NCBI GenBank assembly: GCA_019057815.1
Contig: JAHLWR010000007.1
Coordinates: 1 to 64,000, forward strand
From: Candidatus Heimdallarchaeota archaeon
GTDB taxonomy: Archaea; Asgardarchaeota; Heimdallarchaeia; Heimdallarchaeales; Heimdallarchaeaceae
Direction: 5' to 3'
DNA length: 64,000 bases
Made by a program: the position numbers and the translations under genes. Below are positions 44,128-52,639 of the stretch, in pieces (the stretch's first letter is position 1; every line of letters begins with the position of its first letter). Under the pieces are notes generated by a model, which was not told where the DNA came from, did no database searches, and saw only the letters and a list, made by a program, of their open reading frames with translations.

Positions 44128-45009
44128 ATGTCAAAACAGAAGGTTAAATTATCAGCTGATTCCAGCTGCATGCAAAAAGAAGTTTTTTATAGTGAAGGAA
44201 TAGCTCCTTTGCAATCTCAACTGTTTTTCAATGAGAAACACCATAAAGATTTAGATGATCTAGATAGGGATGATTTTGTATCCAAAGTGGCTAAAATAGA
44301 CCCTTACCCTACTTCAGCTCTCGCTAGTCCACAAGATGCTTTAGATATTTTTACACAAGCAGAGAAAGATGGTTTCGATGAAGTACTTTACATTGGTTTA
44401 CATCCCAATGTGAGTAATCAGTACAATACTGCAAAAGTTGCTGCTAAGAAATACGAAAAAGAAGGAGGAAAAACAAAAGTCCATCTCTACCAATCAGGTT
44501 TAATGTGCATAGCTCAAGGTGCAATGGCATATTCAGCTTCGCAACTTGCAAAGAAAGGTAAAACAAGTGAAGAGATCATCAAATATTTAGATTCAATCAA
44601 AGAAAATGTACATGAAGCTGGTTGCTCAGCTAATTTCCAAATCCTATTCAAAACCGGAAAAATCAAAAAAGGCTTTAAGATTTCCATGATTTCTACTCTT
44701 ATGAGGTTGAAACCACTGACAGAAGTAAACCTGAAAGTTGGTCCTACTGGTGTTGGGGGTGCCCCAGGTTATAAAAAAGCACTTAAAAGTGTAATCAAGA
44801 ATCTTGAAGGAAAAGCTCAACCTGATACTGTTTATGATCTTTATGTAGCTGATGCATTAGCACCAAAATTAAAAAAGAAATTTATTGAAACGATTCCTAA
44901 ACACATTAAGATCAATAAAATACATGATTGGAAGCTGCCACCCATAACTTCTTGGGCTTGGGGTAAAGGAGCTGTTATGGCAGCTATAGCTCCTACAATG
45001 GAAGAATAG
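44128..45009 (+). CDS. DegV family fatty-acid-binding protein (FakB-like)
   Basis: 293 residues, the usual length. The first domain has the family start (VKLSADSSCM) and YPTSALASPQDALDIFTQAEKDG, then VLYIGLHPNVSNQYNTAKVAAKKY, corresponding to the Ser-loop that binds the fatty-acid carboxylate. The second domain (about 185-293) has MRLKPLTEVNLKVGP, with the R/K-containing strand of the family. DegV/FakB proteins present a fatty acid to the kinase FakA in bacteria; no FakA is in the window. Being close to a fatty-acid-type megasynthase it may carry its product, which is inference. Confidence 0.82.
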   Translation: MSKQKVKLSADSSCMQKEVFYSEGIAPLQSQLFFNEKHHKDLDDLDRDDFVSKVAKIDPYPTSALASPQDALDIFTQAEKDGFDEVLYIGLHPNVSNQYNTAKVAAKKYEKEGGKTKVHLYQSGLMCIAQGAMAYSASQLAKKGKTSEEIIKYLDSIKENVHEAGCSANFQILFKTGKIKKGFKISMISTLMRLKPLTEVNLKVGPTGVGGAPGYKKALKSVIKNLEGKAQPDTVYDLYVADALAPKLKKKFIETIPKHIKINKIHDWKLPPITSWAWGKGAVMAAIAPTMEE

Positions 45010-45031
45010 TGAATTTAGAAAAAAATTCACT
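45008..45031 (+). terminator. Hairpin terminator after DegV-like gene
   Basis: AGTGAATTT (overlapping the stop TAG) and AAATTCACT form a perfect 9-bp stem with a 6-base loop, followed by a T-rich run. Confidence 0.65.
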
Positions 45032-45141
45032 TTCTATTTTCTTTTTATAAAATATTTTGAGAACTATGAAAGAGTAATATTAATCTGAAAACATAATGTT
45101 CATACCATAAAAGTAAAGAAGTTCTTAGTCGTGTAAAATAT

Positions 45142-46698
45142 ATGGGCTCTAGAAAAAATAAACTCTTTACTATTATTATTATGCTAATTATTTTGTCTCC
45201 TCTTAGCTCTTTATTCAATAACGTTATTGCAGCAGATGAATCTCCCAAATACATTCATCTATCATGGCAACATGACCCTAAAACCACCATGACAATAAGC
45301 TGGAGAACAAACATTGAAACAGAATCAATTGTCCAATATGGTATTGATAACTCATCAACATTCGAGCAAATTGGATCATCTGGACAATGGCACTCAGTTG
45401 AACTTACAAGTCTTCATCCTGATACAAAATACCTTTATCGTGTTGGAAATGGTGAGATTTGGTGCGCAGAAAATAATTTCAAAACGGGGACAGAAGGAAA
45501 CCATACGACATTTGTTGCTTGGGGGGATTCGAGACACTATCGTCCTGAAAGACGATCTGTTGTAGAAATAGTAAATAGTTTGTTTTATGACTTCAGTGTA
45601 TTTACAGGAGATTTTATTAATAATGGTTTATACATTGAACAATGGTACAATTTGTTAGCTGATTTTAAACCTGTTATGGAAAATACATCTTTAATGCCAC
45701 TTTTAGGTAATCATGAAGAAAACAGTTCAATTTACTACGATATTTTTGCTCTTCCAGGAAAAGAGGAGTACTACTCATTTGACTATGGCCCAATTCACTT
45801 TGCAGTATTACATAGTTGCGTCGAACGTTATGATGGAAATATGACTGAACAATTTGAATGGATTCAACAAGATCTTGAGGATAATCAAGATTCCATCTGG
45901 AAAGTAGTTATGGTACATCGACCTGTATTTGCTTCATCAGCAAGAGACCTAAACGGAGATTATGATGATTTGAAAGAAGGACTTATCCCAATTCTTGAAC
46001 AATGTGGTGTTGATATAGTTTTATCAGGACATGACCATTTTTATGAGAGGTTATTGCACAACAACATAACATATATTGTTACTGGGGGCGCAGGAGCTCC
46101 ACTTAAAAAAATAATAAGTACTTATATACTTGAACAATCACAATATGCCGAATCGACATTACATGTTGTTTTAATAGATGTATATGAAAATCAGATGGAT
46201 TTGCGAGCAATAAATACTAGCTATGGAATAATAGATCGATTTACAATAAATAGAATCAACAAACCAGATTTACATGTTGAAAACCTACCTAGTACTCGAG
46301 AAATGCTGCTATCAGAAGCTGGTACTATTGATATTATCATTAACAATATAGGAGAAGAAGATATTCTTGTAGAAACAACTGCAATAGTTGAGTGTTCTAA
46401 TGGTGAGGAATGGATTCTAAATGTACCAGCATTAGCGAAAAATGAAAAAACTGTTTTCAGTTTAGATACGAATTATACGGATGTAGGGTCATATATATGG
46501 ACAGTTAGACTAGACACAGAAGAGGAAGTAGATGAGGTAGTAGAAGAAAATAATGAAGTGTCTTTTATCTTTAATATATGTGAAGTAACCGAGGAATCTC
46601 CGTTCTTTGGGGAAAACATCTGGAGTATAATTAGTATTTCAACTACTATTCTATTAGTTGCTACTATAAGAGTAAAAATCAGAAAGAAAAAGAATTAA
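45142..46698 (+). CDS. Secreted purple-acid-phosphatase-like metallophosphoesterase
   Basis: 518 residues. Signal peptide (about 8-30), an N-terminal fibronectin-like purple acid phosphatase domain (SWQHDPKTTMTISWRTN), then the metal site in order: GDSRHY, TGDFINNG, LLGNHEEN, VMVHRPVF and SGHDHFYER. After it come a CARDB-like beta domain (about 375-470, KPDLHVENLP) and a C-terminal membrane helix (about 492-512) with a basic end. It would hydrolyse phosphate esters outside the cell while anchored by its C terminus. Substrate unknown. Confidence 0.9.
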   Translation: MGSRKNKLFTIIIMLIILSPLSSLFNNVIAADESPKYIHLSWQHDPKTTMTISWRTNIETESIVQYGIDNSSTFEQIGSSGQWHSVELTSLHPDTKYLYRVGNGEIWCAENNFKTGTEGNHTTFVAWGDSRHYRPERRSVVEIVNSLFYDFSVFTGDFINNGLYIEQWYNLLADFKPVMENTSLMPLLGNHEENSSIYYDIFALPGKEEYYSFDYGPIHFAVLHSCVERYDGNMTEQFEWIQQDLEDNQDSIWKVVMVHRPVFASSARDLNGDYDDLKEGLIPILEQCGVDIVLSGHDHFYERLLHNNITYIVTGGAGAPLKKIISTYILEQSQYAESTLHVVLIDVYENQMDLRAINTSYGIIDRFTINRINKPDLHVENLPSTREMLLSEAGTIDIIINNIGEEDILVETTAIVECSNGEEWILNVPALAKNEKTVFSLDTNYTDVGSYIWTVRLDTEEEVDEVVEENNEVSFIFNICEVTEESPFFGENIWSIISISTTILLVATIRVKIRKKKN

Positions 46699-46916
46699 TC
46701 ATACCTCTTCTCCTCTTTTTTGTAATTTTATTGATTTAACCTTGTCTCAAGGTCCCCTTATTAGATAAAGACCCATCCAAGAAGAAAGGTGGTAGAGAGA
46801 GAGAAGTAAGGCAAATAAAAAATAGTGGATAAATGATTGTTTCAAATCTTCTAAAAGGGAAAGTTGATTTTCCTTTCTTTGAGAAGTACGTTAAAACATT
46901 ACTTATTATTAGAAAT

Positions 46917-46930
46917 TATAATATATTATA
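46917..46930. promoter_or_regulatory. 14-bp palindrome and TATA region before the RHH antitoxin
   Basis: TATAATATATTATA is perfectly self-complementary and ends 18 bases before the ATG at 46948. It is both a TATA candidate and the kind of site an autoregulating antitoxin binds. Confidence 0.4.
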
Positions 46931-46947
46931 GCACACTATAATTAATA

Positions 46948-47166
46948 ATGAGTAAAACTACGATTCAAATTGACAGTGAGCTTAAAGCTATGTTAGAACG
47001 ACTCAAAATTCATCCTAGGGAACCTTATTCCGATGTAATAGCTCGTTTGCTCTCTCTTAATCTTGAATCCGCTGAAGAAACCCTCAAAACAGTAAACATG
47101 GTCCAAAAGGAAAAGATGAGAGAACTCTGGAATAATGAAGACGACGAGGTTTGGAACAATGTATGA
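46948..47166 (+). CDS. Ribbon-helix-helix type antitoxin, toxin truncated
   Basis: 72 residues. TTIQIDSELKAMLERLK is a ribbon-helix-helix strand and first helix, PYSDVIARLLSL the second helix; the charged tail would wrap the toxin. Its stop overlaps the start of a 12-codon remnant of a MazF/PemK-like toxin (47159-47197). The pair was therefore once a type II toxin-antitoxin module, and the antitoxin is now orphaned. Confidence 0.75.
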   Translation: MSKTTIQIDSELKAMLERLKIHPREPYSDVIARLLSLNLESAEETLKTVNMVQKEKMRELWNNEDDEVWNNV

Positions 47167-47197
47167 GTTTGGGGATGTTATTCTAACAGAGATATAA
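47159..47197 (+). pseudogene. Truncated MazF/PemK-like toxin
   Basis: ATG overlaps the antitoxin end and reads MYEFGDVILTEI then TAA. This is the hallmark N terminus of MazF/PemK toxins (FGDVVLV...). The rest is gone and a repeat (47201-47287) begins 3 bases later, so the gene was probably cut by the rearrangement that placed the repeat. Confidence 0.5.
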
Positions 47198-47200
47198 TTG

Positions 47201-47287
47201 GTGCCTTTGCTTTGTCGTTCTTTGTTACTCGAATTCGCAAGAAAAATTCTAAACCGAACTAGTTTTAACTAGTTTTTCCTTTTTTTC
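47201..47287 (+). repeat. Repeat R1 with AACTAGTT double palindrome
   Basis: About 85 bases resemble 49532-49616 at roughly four of five positions. Both end in AACTAGTTTTAACTAGTT followed by a T-rich run, which can fold as a terminator hairpin. Both follow toxin-antitoxin genes. Confidence 0.7.
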
Positions 47288-47481
47288 TTTAATTTATAAA
47301 TGTCTCAGGACACTTTTTCTATCTGTTATCAGAGCTTAATTCTAAATATCTTTGAATTATCAACATTTAAAAATATGAGAAAACCTTGATTCTTGACGTC
47401 AATTTTTTTGTAATAAGTGAATAGTTATAAGATTTCTCTTTTTATGTTTATTATTATTGGATTTCTACTGGGAGAATTAAG

Positions 47482-48357
47482 ATGTTTAGTGTTGTTAGCT
47501 TTCTAATTACTCTACGAGAAACTATTGAAGCTGCTTTAATCATTGGTATCTTGTTGATTTATGTTATCAAAATAGATAAGAGGAAATTATCTCGAGATAT
47601 CTGGATTGGTACTATCGTTGGAATTCTGGTCTCTATTGGTGCAGCTTTCGCTTTCAACTACCTCTTGGGTGGTTTTGATCAATATGAGAAGTATATTGAA
47701 GGATTTTCAATGGTAATTGTAGCTATTATTTTAACTTGGATGATCATTTGGATGCAACTTACTAGTAAAAACATTAAATCTAAACTGGAATCAAGGATTA
47801 ATCAATCTATTAAAAACGAACAAAGATTTGGTCTGATGTTTTTAGCTTTCATTACTGTCCTAAGGGAAGGTATAGAGACTGTTCTTTTCCTTTCAGGGAT
47901 TGAAGCATCAGGAGAAGAAGGTGTAACTATTCTAATCTCTGGCTTAGTAGGTATATTGGTTGCATTAATCATTACTATCATCATTTTTTTTAGTGGAAAA
48001 AGTATTAACATTAAGCTATTCTTCAATATAACTAGCATTCTGTTAGTGTTATTTGCAGCAGGTATGTTAGCTTATGGTTTTCATGAATTTCAAGAATTAA
48101 ATTGGTTTGGGACAGAAAATAGCTGGTTAAATAGTATCGTTTGGGACACAAGTACATTTTTCAATGACAAAACTAACGAGTTTGGAAAGTTCTTGAGAGC
48201 TCTTTTTGGTTATCAAGATAAGCCCACTTGGATAGAATTAATTGTTTATTTTGGATATTACCTATTATTAGCTGTAATATTTGTAATAGTCAAAAAGAAA
48301 TCAAAGAATAAAAGAAATCTAATGATCAAAAATGAGCAGAGAGTAGAAAATGTATAA
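47482..48357 (+). CDS. FTR1 family iron permease
   Basis: 291 residues with seven hydrophobic segments. The two REXXE iron-binding motifs of the FTR1/EfeU family are present: Arg12-Glu-Thr-Ile-Glu16 in the first helix and Arg128-Glu-Gly-Ile-Glu132 in the fourth. It would import iron through the cytoplasmic membrane. No EfeO or EfeB partner lies nearby. It sits between repeat R1 and a truncated duplicate of the gene at 49595, so it belongs to a duplicated segment whose second copy lost it. Confidence 0.92.
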   Translation: MFSVVSFLITLRETIEAALIIGILLIYVIKIDKRKLSRDIWIGTIVGILVSIGAAFAFNYLLGGFDQYEKYIEGFSMVIVAIILTWMIIWMQLTSKNIKSKLESRINQSIKNEQRFGLMFLAFITVLREGIETVLFLSGIEASGEEGVTILISGLVGILVALIITIIIFFSGKSINIKLFFNITSILLVLFAAGMLAYGFHEFQELNWFGTENSWLNSIVWDTSTFFNDKTNEFGKFLRALFGYQDKPTWIELIVYFGYYLLLAVIFVIVKKKSKNKRNLMIKNEQRVENV

Positions 48358-48363
48358 GGTTTT

Positions 48364-48618
48364 TTACATTTTTCGTTTTCTTTTTCTCTTCTGATTAATG
48401 TCTTTTAGCTTTTCTAATTTCATTTCAGTGTTCTTATGAGGATTACAAGGAGGATCAGCTGCTCTTAAAGAACAGTTTTTACACAAGATAGTGTTCTTGC
48501 TTTTACGTATATCATTATATAGAATTGTTGCAAAAAATAGCATTACAAAAAGACTTATTTTCAGATTCCATGATGGAATTAAGACTACAAGTGCTACATA
48601 TCCTCCTAATCCTATAGG
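48364..48618 (-). pseudogene. Truncated duplicate of the Cys-rich membrane protein gene
   Basis: About 84 codons with an open frame equal the C-terminal part of the protein at 49595-50245 with few changes (both contain LCKNCSLR and ADPPCNPH), ending KRKM then TAA. It has no start and no N-terminal half. DNA identity with 49611-49868 is near nine in ten by eye, so the duplication is fairly recent. Confidence 0.85.
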
Positions 48619-48648
48619 TCATTTCTCTTTTTCTACACTAAAACATAA

Positions 48649-48694
48649 TGTGGGTGGGAATATTTAAATATCCATGTGGGACATTAAATGTGGG
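48649..48694 (+). promoter_or_regulatory. Three TGTGGG boxes at the vapB promoter
   Basis: TGTGGG occurs at 48649, 48675 and 48689, around a TATA-like ATATTTAAATAT (48659-48670) and just before the ATG at 48701. These repeated boxes are plausible sites for autoregulation by the AbrB-type antitoxin. Confidence 0.4.
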
Positions 48695-48700
48695 AATATA

Positions 48701-49003
48701 ATGACTTCAGATATTAAAACTAGAAAAGTTGATTCAAAAGGTAGAGTTATTATTCCTCTAAGAAATGAAGAACAGGTTTTCATGGCTGAAAAGGAGGGAG
48801 TGATACTTATCAGTCCAAGTGAATCTTCTTTAGAATTAGCACTAAAATCATTAGAAAAGAAGACAAAAGAAGAACAAACTAAGATGATAAATGATTGGTT
48901 TCAACTTATAACAGAAGCTGGACTTGAAGATATGTGTTCAAATAAAATTCATGGGAGTATTGGTAAAAGCCTTGTTAAGAAGAAAAACAAAATGGAGGAA
49001 TAA
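48701..49003 (+). CDS. vapB: AbrB-type antitoxin (VapB)
   Basis: 100 residues from the ATG at 48701; an in-frame ATG at 48674 lies within the repeated promoter boxes and is less likely. The SpoVT/AbrB swapped-hairpin signature is clear (TRKVDSKGRVIIPLR). The helical tail would bind the toxin. Followed 5 bases later by the PIN toxin, forming a VapBC module lodged between two copies of another gene's end. Confidence 0.85.
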   Translation: MTSDIKTRKVDSKGRVIIPLRNEEQVFMAEKEGVILISPSESSLELALKSLEKKTKEEQTKMINDWFQLITEAGLEDMCSNKIHGSIGKSLVKKKNKMEE

Positions 49004-49008
49004 TTACC

Positions 49009-49464
49009 TTGACAAGAGCAATAAAAACCATATTTATCGATACAACAGCATGGTTTTCTTCTAGAGCACAATTTCAGAGTGTAATTCTTAATCAGTGGGA
49101 ATTAGTTACTAGTTCGTTAGTTGTTTATGAATTTTTAAAAATAATAGAACAGGAATTAGAGATTGCAACTCAAAAAGCCAACAATAATAGATACAATCTT
49201 TTAATGAATTTAAAAGGAAGATTTCCTGAATTACTCTCTTTTTGTAATGTGAAAATCCTTCCGCTTGATATTAAAGTGATTGATTTGAATTCAGTCTACA
49301 AGCTTATTAAGAAGCATCAAATTGACGTTGGTGATGCTTTGAATTATTTATTACTACAACGAAAAGAAATAAACTATATTTTATCTGATGATAAAGACTG
49401 GAATCGATTACCTAATGTAACAGTAGTAGATGATGAACTTCTGAGAAAAGAAAAAAAGAAATGA
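49009..49464 (+). CDS. vapC: PIN-domain toxin (VapC)
   Basis: 151 residues from TTG, with ribosome site GGAGG 12 bases upstream. The PIN acidic residues are all there: Asp in FIDTTAW, Glu in VVYEFLK, Asp in IDVGDALN and Asp in LSDDKDW. VapC toxins are Mg-dependent RNases that cut tRNA or rRNA. Coupled to the AbrB-type antitoxin just before it. Confidence 0.88.
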   Translation: MTRAIKTIFIDTTAWFSSRAQFQSVILNQWELVTSSLVVYEFLKIIEQELEIATQKANNNRYNLLMNLKGRFPELLSFCNVKILPLDIKVIDLNSVYKLIKKHQIDVGDALNYLLLQRKEINYILSDDKDWNRLPNVTVVDDELLRKEKKK

Positions 49465-49531
49465 AAAAAGATTCAGGAAAGATAATATTCTAATTTACGA
49501 GGGATTGTCATATTTGCAAGTTTGATAGTTT

Positions 49532-49616
49532 GTGCCTTTGTTTTTAGTTCTTTGTTACTCGAGTTCGTAAGAAAAAATCAAAACAGAACTAGTTTTAACT
49601 AGTTCTTACTTTTTTT
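49532..49616 (+). repeat. Repeat R1', second copy
   Basis: Counterpart of 47201-47287, with the same AACTAGTTTTAACTAGTT end. Here it directly abuts, and its last part encodes the final codons and stop of, the membrane protein gene on the minus strand. Confidence 0.7.
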
Positions 49617-50245
49617 ACATTTTTCTTTTTCTTTTCTTTTTCTTTGTTTTTAATGTCTTTTAGTTTTTCCAATTTCATTTCAGTGTTCCTATGAGGATTA
49701 CAAGGGGGATCAGCTTTTCTTAAAGAACAGTTTTTACACAAGATAGTGTTCTTGTTTTTACGTATATCATTATATAGAATTGATGCAAAAAATAGCATTA
49801 CAAAAAGACTTATTTTCAGATTCCATGATGGAACTAGTACTACAAGTGCTACATATCCTCCTAATCCCAACCCTAGAGAAAAGCGCATGAATGCTTTAAT
49901 CCACTTGTTTTGAGGATTGAGCATAAGCTGGATTAATGCTAATAGAACCCCGAAAATAGTTACATATCCGTTATTTATTGGATTAGTTTTAAAAAACTCC
50001 ATGAATGAATAAAAGACGATTGAATAAATTATGAAGCCAATTATTGAACTTGTACAACCTACACAAAGGTACATAGAACCTATTTTAAAGATGTGATTTC
50101 TGTATCTACTGCATGTCGGATGATGTGCTAAATATGTCCAAGAAGAGATCTTAAATTTATTCCATAAATAGTGTAGTTGTGAAGATTTGTTGACTTCAAT
50201 ATCTGTTTCTCTATACGGTGAGAATATTTTTTCTTCTTTCTCCAT
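49595..50245 (-). CDS. Cys-rich membrane protein, DUF2085-like
   Basis: 216 residues with about four hydrophobic segments. The segment HHPTCSRYRNHIFKIGSMYLCVGCTSSIIG fits the DUF2085 pattern (conserved Cys and a His/Arg-rich turn before the first helix). A second cysteine set near the C terminus (LCKNCSLRKADPPCNPH) may bind metal. The last residues are encoded within repeat R1'. Part of the gene is duplicated at 48364-48618. Close to an iron permease, so a metal-related role is possible but unproven. Confidence 0.65.
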   Translation of the reverse strand: MEKEEKIFSPYRETDIEVNKSSQLHYLWNKFKISSWTYLAHHPTCSRYRNHIFKIGSMYLCVGCTSSIIGFIIYSIVFYSFMEFFKTNPINNGYVTIFGVLLALIQLMLNPQNKWIKAFMRFSLGLGLGGYVALVVLVPSWNLKISLFVMLFFASILYNDIRKNKNTILCKNCSLRKADPPCNPHRNTEMKLEKLKDIKNKEKEKKKKNVKKVRTS

Positions 50246-50304
50246 TAGATAACCTTGGTGTTCTTTGTTCTTGAATCCTTACAACATTAATAAAAGATGA
50301 GCTT

Positions 50305-51051
50305 TCAATCAAATTTTACGTTTTTACTCTTCAAATCTATTTCAATTAAAACTTCATTTTCTATAATTTTTGCAGGTTTTCCTAATGTTGGCAATAATGA
50401 TGAACTAATAACTAGAGCTGTAGAACTTTCGTATAATTTCATTTTATAATAATTCGGATGACTCTTATGGAACACACCCACCCATACTTTTTCTGGTGAA
50501 GCTAGTACAAAATTAGCTCCAGAATAATCCCAACCATCTAAAGTTGCTTCAACTATTTTCCTATTCAATGTCCAATTATTCTTTTTCATTCCTGTTAAGA
50601 GTGAAAAGAAAAATAGTTCTGAATCTGTTGACCCTTCAAGGTGAAATACTTCTTCATCATACTTTTCGATTTGATTTTTTATTGTACCATTATGTGCAAA
50701 AACAAATTCCTTGTTACTATTGTGCCAATAAAAAGGATGATTGTTGTGAACATTAACTTCTATACCTGGAGATGCTCGTCTGGCATGTAAAAGAAGAAAT
50801 TTAGAGCGTAAATTTATCCATTCATCTATTGGAGCATTTTGAAAAATCGGTTCTACGAAGCAATGAGTCGCAAAGTGACCTTTTTCATAAAATGCATATC
50901 CGAAACCATCAGCATGATTATATGATTTGTCTTGATTGTGCTCATGTAAGTCTCTTTTTATCCCTTCAGGATAATCAGCACAAGAATCCAAAAAATCCTT
51001 ATAAACACTTTTTTTCAATGGTTTCCCAATTTGTACTAAGATTCTGCACAT
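50305..51051 (-). CDS. Class II glutamine amidotransferase (YafJ/GATase_4-like)
   Basis: 248 residues. The catalytic Cys2 follows the initiator Met (MCRILVQIG), which fixes the start. The fold's other marks are DGFGYAFYEKG, LLLHARRASPG, NNHPFYW and FAHNGTIKN. Stand-alone proteins of this kind release ammonia from glutamine or cleave gamma-glutamyl bonds; the acceptor here is unknown. Same strand as the MFS gene upstream (65 bases). Confidence 0.88.
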   Translation of the reverse strand: MCRILVQIGKPLKKSVYKDFLDSCADYPEGIKRDLHEHNQDKSYNHADGFGYAFYEKGHFATHCFVEPIFQNAPIDEWINLRSKFLLLHARRASPGIEVNVHNNHPFYWHNSNKEFVFAHNGTIKNQIEKYDEEVFHLEGSTDSELFFFSLLTGMKKNNWTLNRKIVEATLDGWDYSGANFVLASPEKVWVGVFHKSHPNYYKMKLYESSTALVISSSLLPTLGKPAKIIENEVLIEIDLKSKNVKFD

Positions 51052-51116
51052 TAACTTCCATTACGGTTATTTTAATCCCTATATTTCTTTTTTTCCCTAA
51101 GAAGGTTATTATTCAT

Positions 51117-52469
51117 CTATCTTTGAATTAAATGGGTTTTCGTTACTAAATCTTTCTTTTTCACAAAGAATCCAATTACAATAGCAGAGATGAAAGCTAA
51201 AATGGTTGTGACTATCATAATCACTTGAATACCAAAAACTTCTACATTCCCAAACGTCCATGTGTGGGGTGCAAAAAGATCATACATGATTCCACCTAGT
51301 AATGGTCCGAAGATTGCACCTATATTATGAAACATCTGTACATTTCCAAATTCTAACCCTCTTTTTTCAGCTTCAACTAAATCTGCTTGCAATGCCCTGA
51401 AGGCAGGCATGTTGGTTTGTTGTACCATTTGTCTTACTATAAAAAGTGATAATAATGCAAAAGATGCCATCTTGAACCCAAGGAAGAAAAGAAGCGAACC
51501 TGATAACACAGCTGTAACTATAACTACAGCTTTTTTATTGGTTTTATCGCTAAGATATCCCCCAATAGGACTAAATATTACTCCTGCTATCCCAGCTATT
51601 CCAAAAACAATTCCAATATATTCTTCTGATAGATAATAATACTCATTTAAGAAAAGTGCTAGTACTGGAAAAATCATTGAGAATCCGAAACCGTTGGAGA
51701 AAGCCATTACAAATATAGCTCTAAGGCTTCCTGTTCTTTCTCTCCAAAATGAGGGTTTAAGGAAACTAGGAATATTTAACCTAATAGATGCAGAAGATTT
51801 GATTACTTCCTTGATTGCTATCCATATTTCTTTCAAAGACATTTTTGCTGTACCTGTCTTAGGATCTACAACTAACAGATTAAAGATTACAAAAGATAAG
51901 GATGTTAAAGCTCCCATGAGGAAGAAAGTTACCTGAAAAGCAGCAATTTCAGAATTAACTATCAATCTAGAAAGACTCAACAAGCCACTACCTAGAAAAG
52001 GACCGATTGACCATCCAAGTGTCATCGAAAGAATAAACCATCCGAGATTTCTCCCTCTCGTATTTTCCTCTGAAATATCAACAACTGTTGACTCAGCTAC
52101 AGGCCACACTAAGGCTGATGCGACACCTTGTAGGAATCTGACTGTGAAAAGAGACCAAAAAGCAGTAGCTAGACCGAAACCAAAAGTTAAGATTGCATAC
52201 ATTGCGAAACCGACAACCATAATAGGTTTCCGACCAGCCTTATCGCTTAATTTACCAAAAAAGGGGGCTAGAAAAGCTCTAGAAATCATCATTGCCGATG
52301 TTAGTAAGCCAATTTGTGTTACAACACCAATCCTCACAAAACCCCAGTCCCACTCGTAAAAAAACAATCTAGCATACAATGAAAGGAAAGGCAAAATAGC
52401 TCCAAACCCTAAGTTAACCACAAAACTAGATAACATTAAACCCATTAGAGTTTGAGTCTGTTTTCGCAT
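51117..52469 (-). CDS. MFS transporter
   Basis: 450 residues with twelve hydrophobic segments. The loop between helices 2 and 3 has the MFS signature GKLSDKAGRKPIMV, repeated in the second half as GGYLSDKTNKKAVVIV. It resembles multidrug-efflux members (DHA1 type), but the substrate is not visible. Divergent from asnS. Confidence 0.9.
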   Translation of the reverse strand: MRKQTQTLMGLMLSSFVVNLGFGAILPFLSLYARLFFYEWDWGFVRIGVVTQIGLLTSAMMISRAFLAPFFGKLSDKAGRKPIMVVGFAMYAILTFGFGLATAFWSLFTVRFLQGVASALVWPVAESTVVDISEENTRGRNLGWFILSMTLGWSIGPFLGSGLLSLSRLIVNSEIAAFQVTFFLMGALTSLSFVIFNLLVVDPKTGTAKMSLKEIWIAIKEVIKSSASIRLNIPSFLKPSFWRERTGSLRAIFVMAFSNGFGFSMIFPVLALFLNEYYYLSEEYIGIVFGIAGIAGVIFSPIGGYLSDKTNKKAVVIVTAVLSGSLLFFLGFKMASFALLSLFIVRQMVQQTNMPAFRALQADLVEAEKRGLEFGNVQMFHNIGAIFGPLLGGIMYDLFAPHTWTFGNVEVFGIQVIMIVTTILAFISAIVIGFFVKKKDLVTKTHLIQR

Positions 52470-52639
52470 TTAATCTTCGTTTAAAATTTTATTTAAAAAT
52501 ATGTTCATAAGAAAAAAATGTTTTTGCATTAGAGAAAATCCTTACTTTTCATTTATTTCTCTTTGTTTATACAATTGTTTTACACGCTGAAAATATTCTT
52601 TACCTCAACATTTTTGAATAAGTGTACAAATGTGCGTTT

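Noticed and set aside
47260-47280. AACTAGTT pairs as an origin or integrase site
   Set aside because: The T-rich run after them and their position behind toxin-antitoxin genes fit a terminator better; no origin features around.
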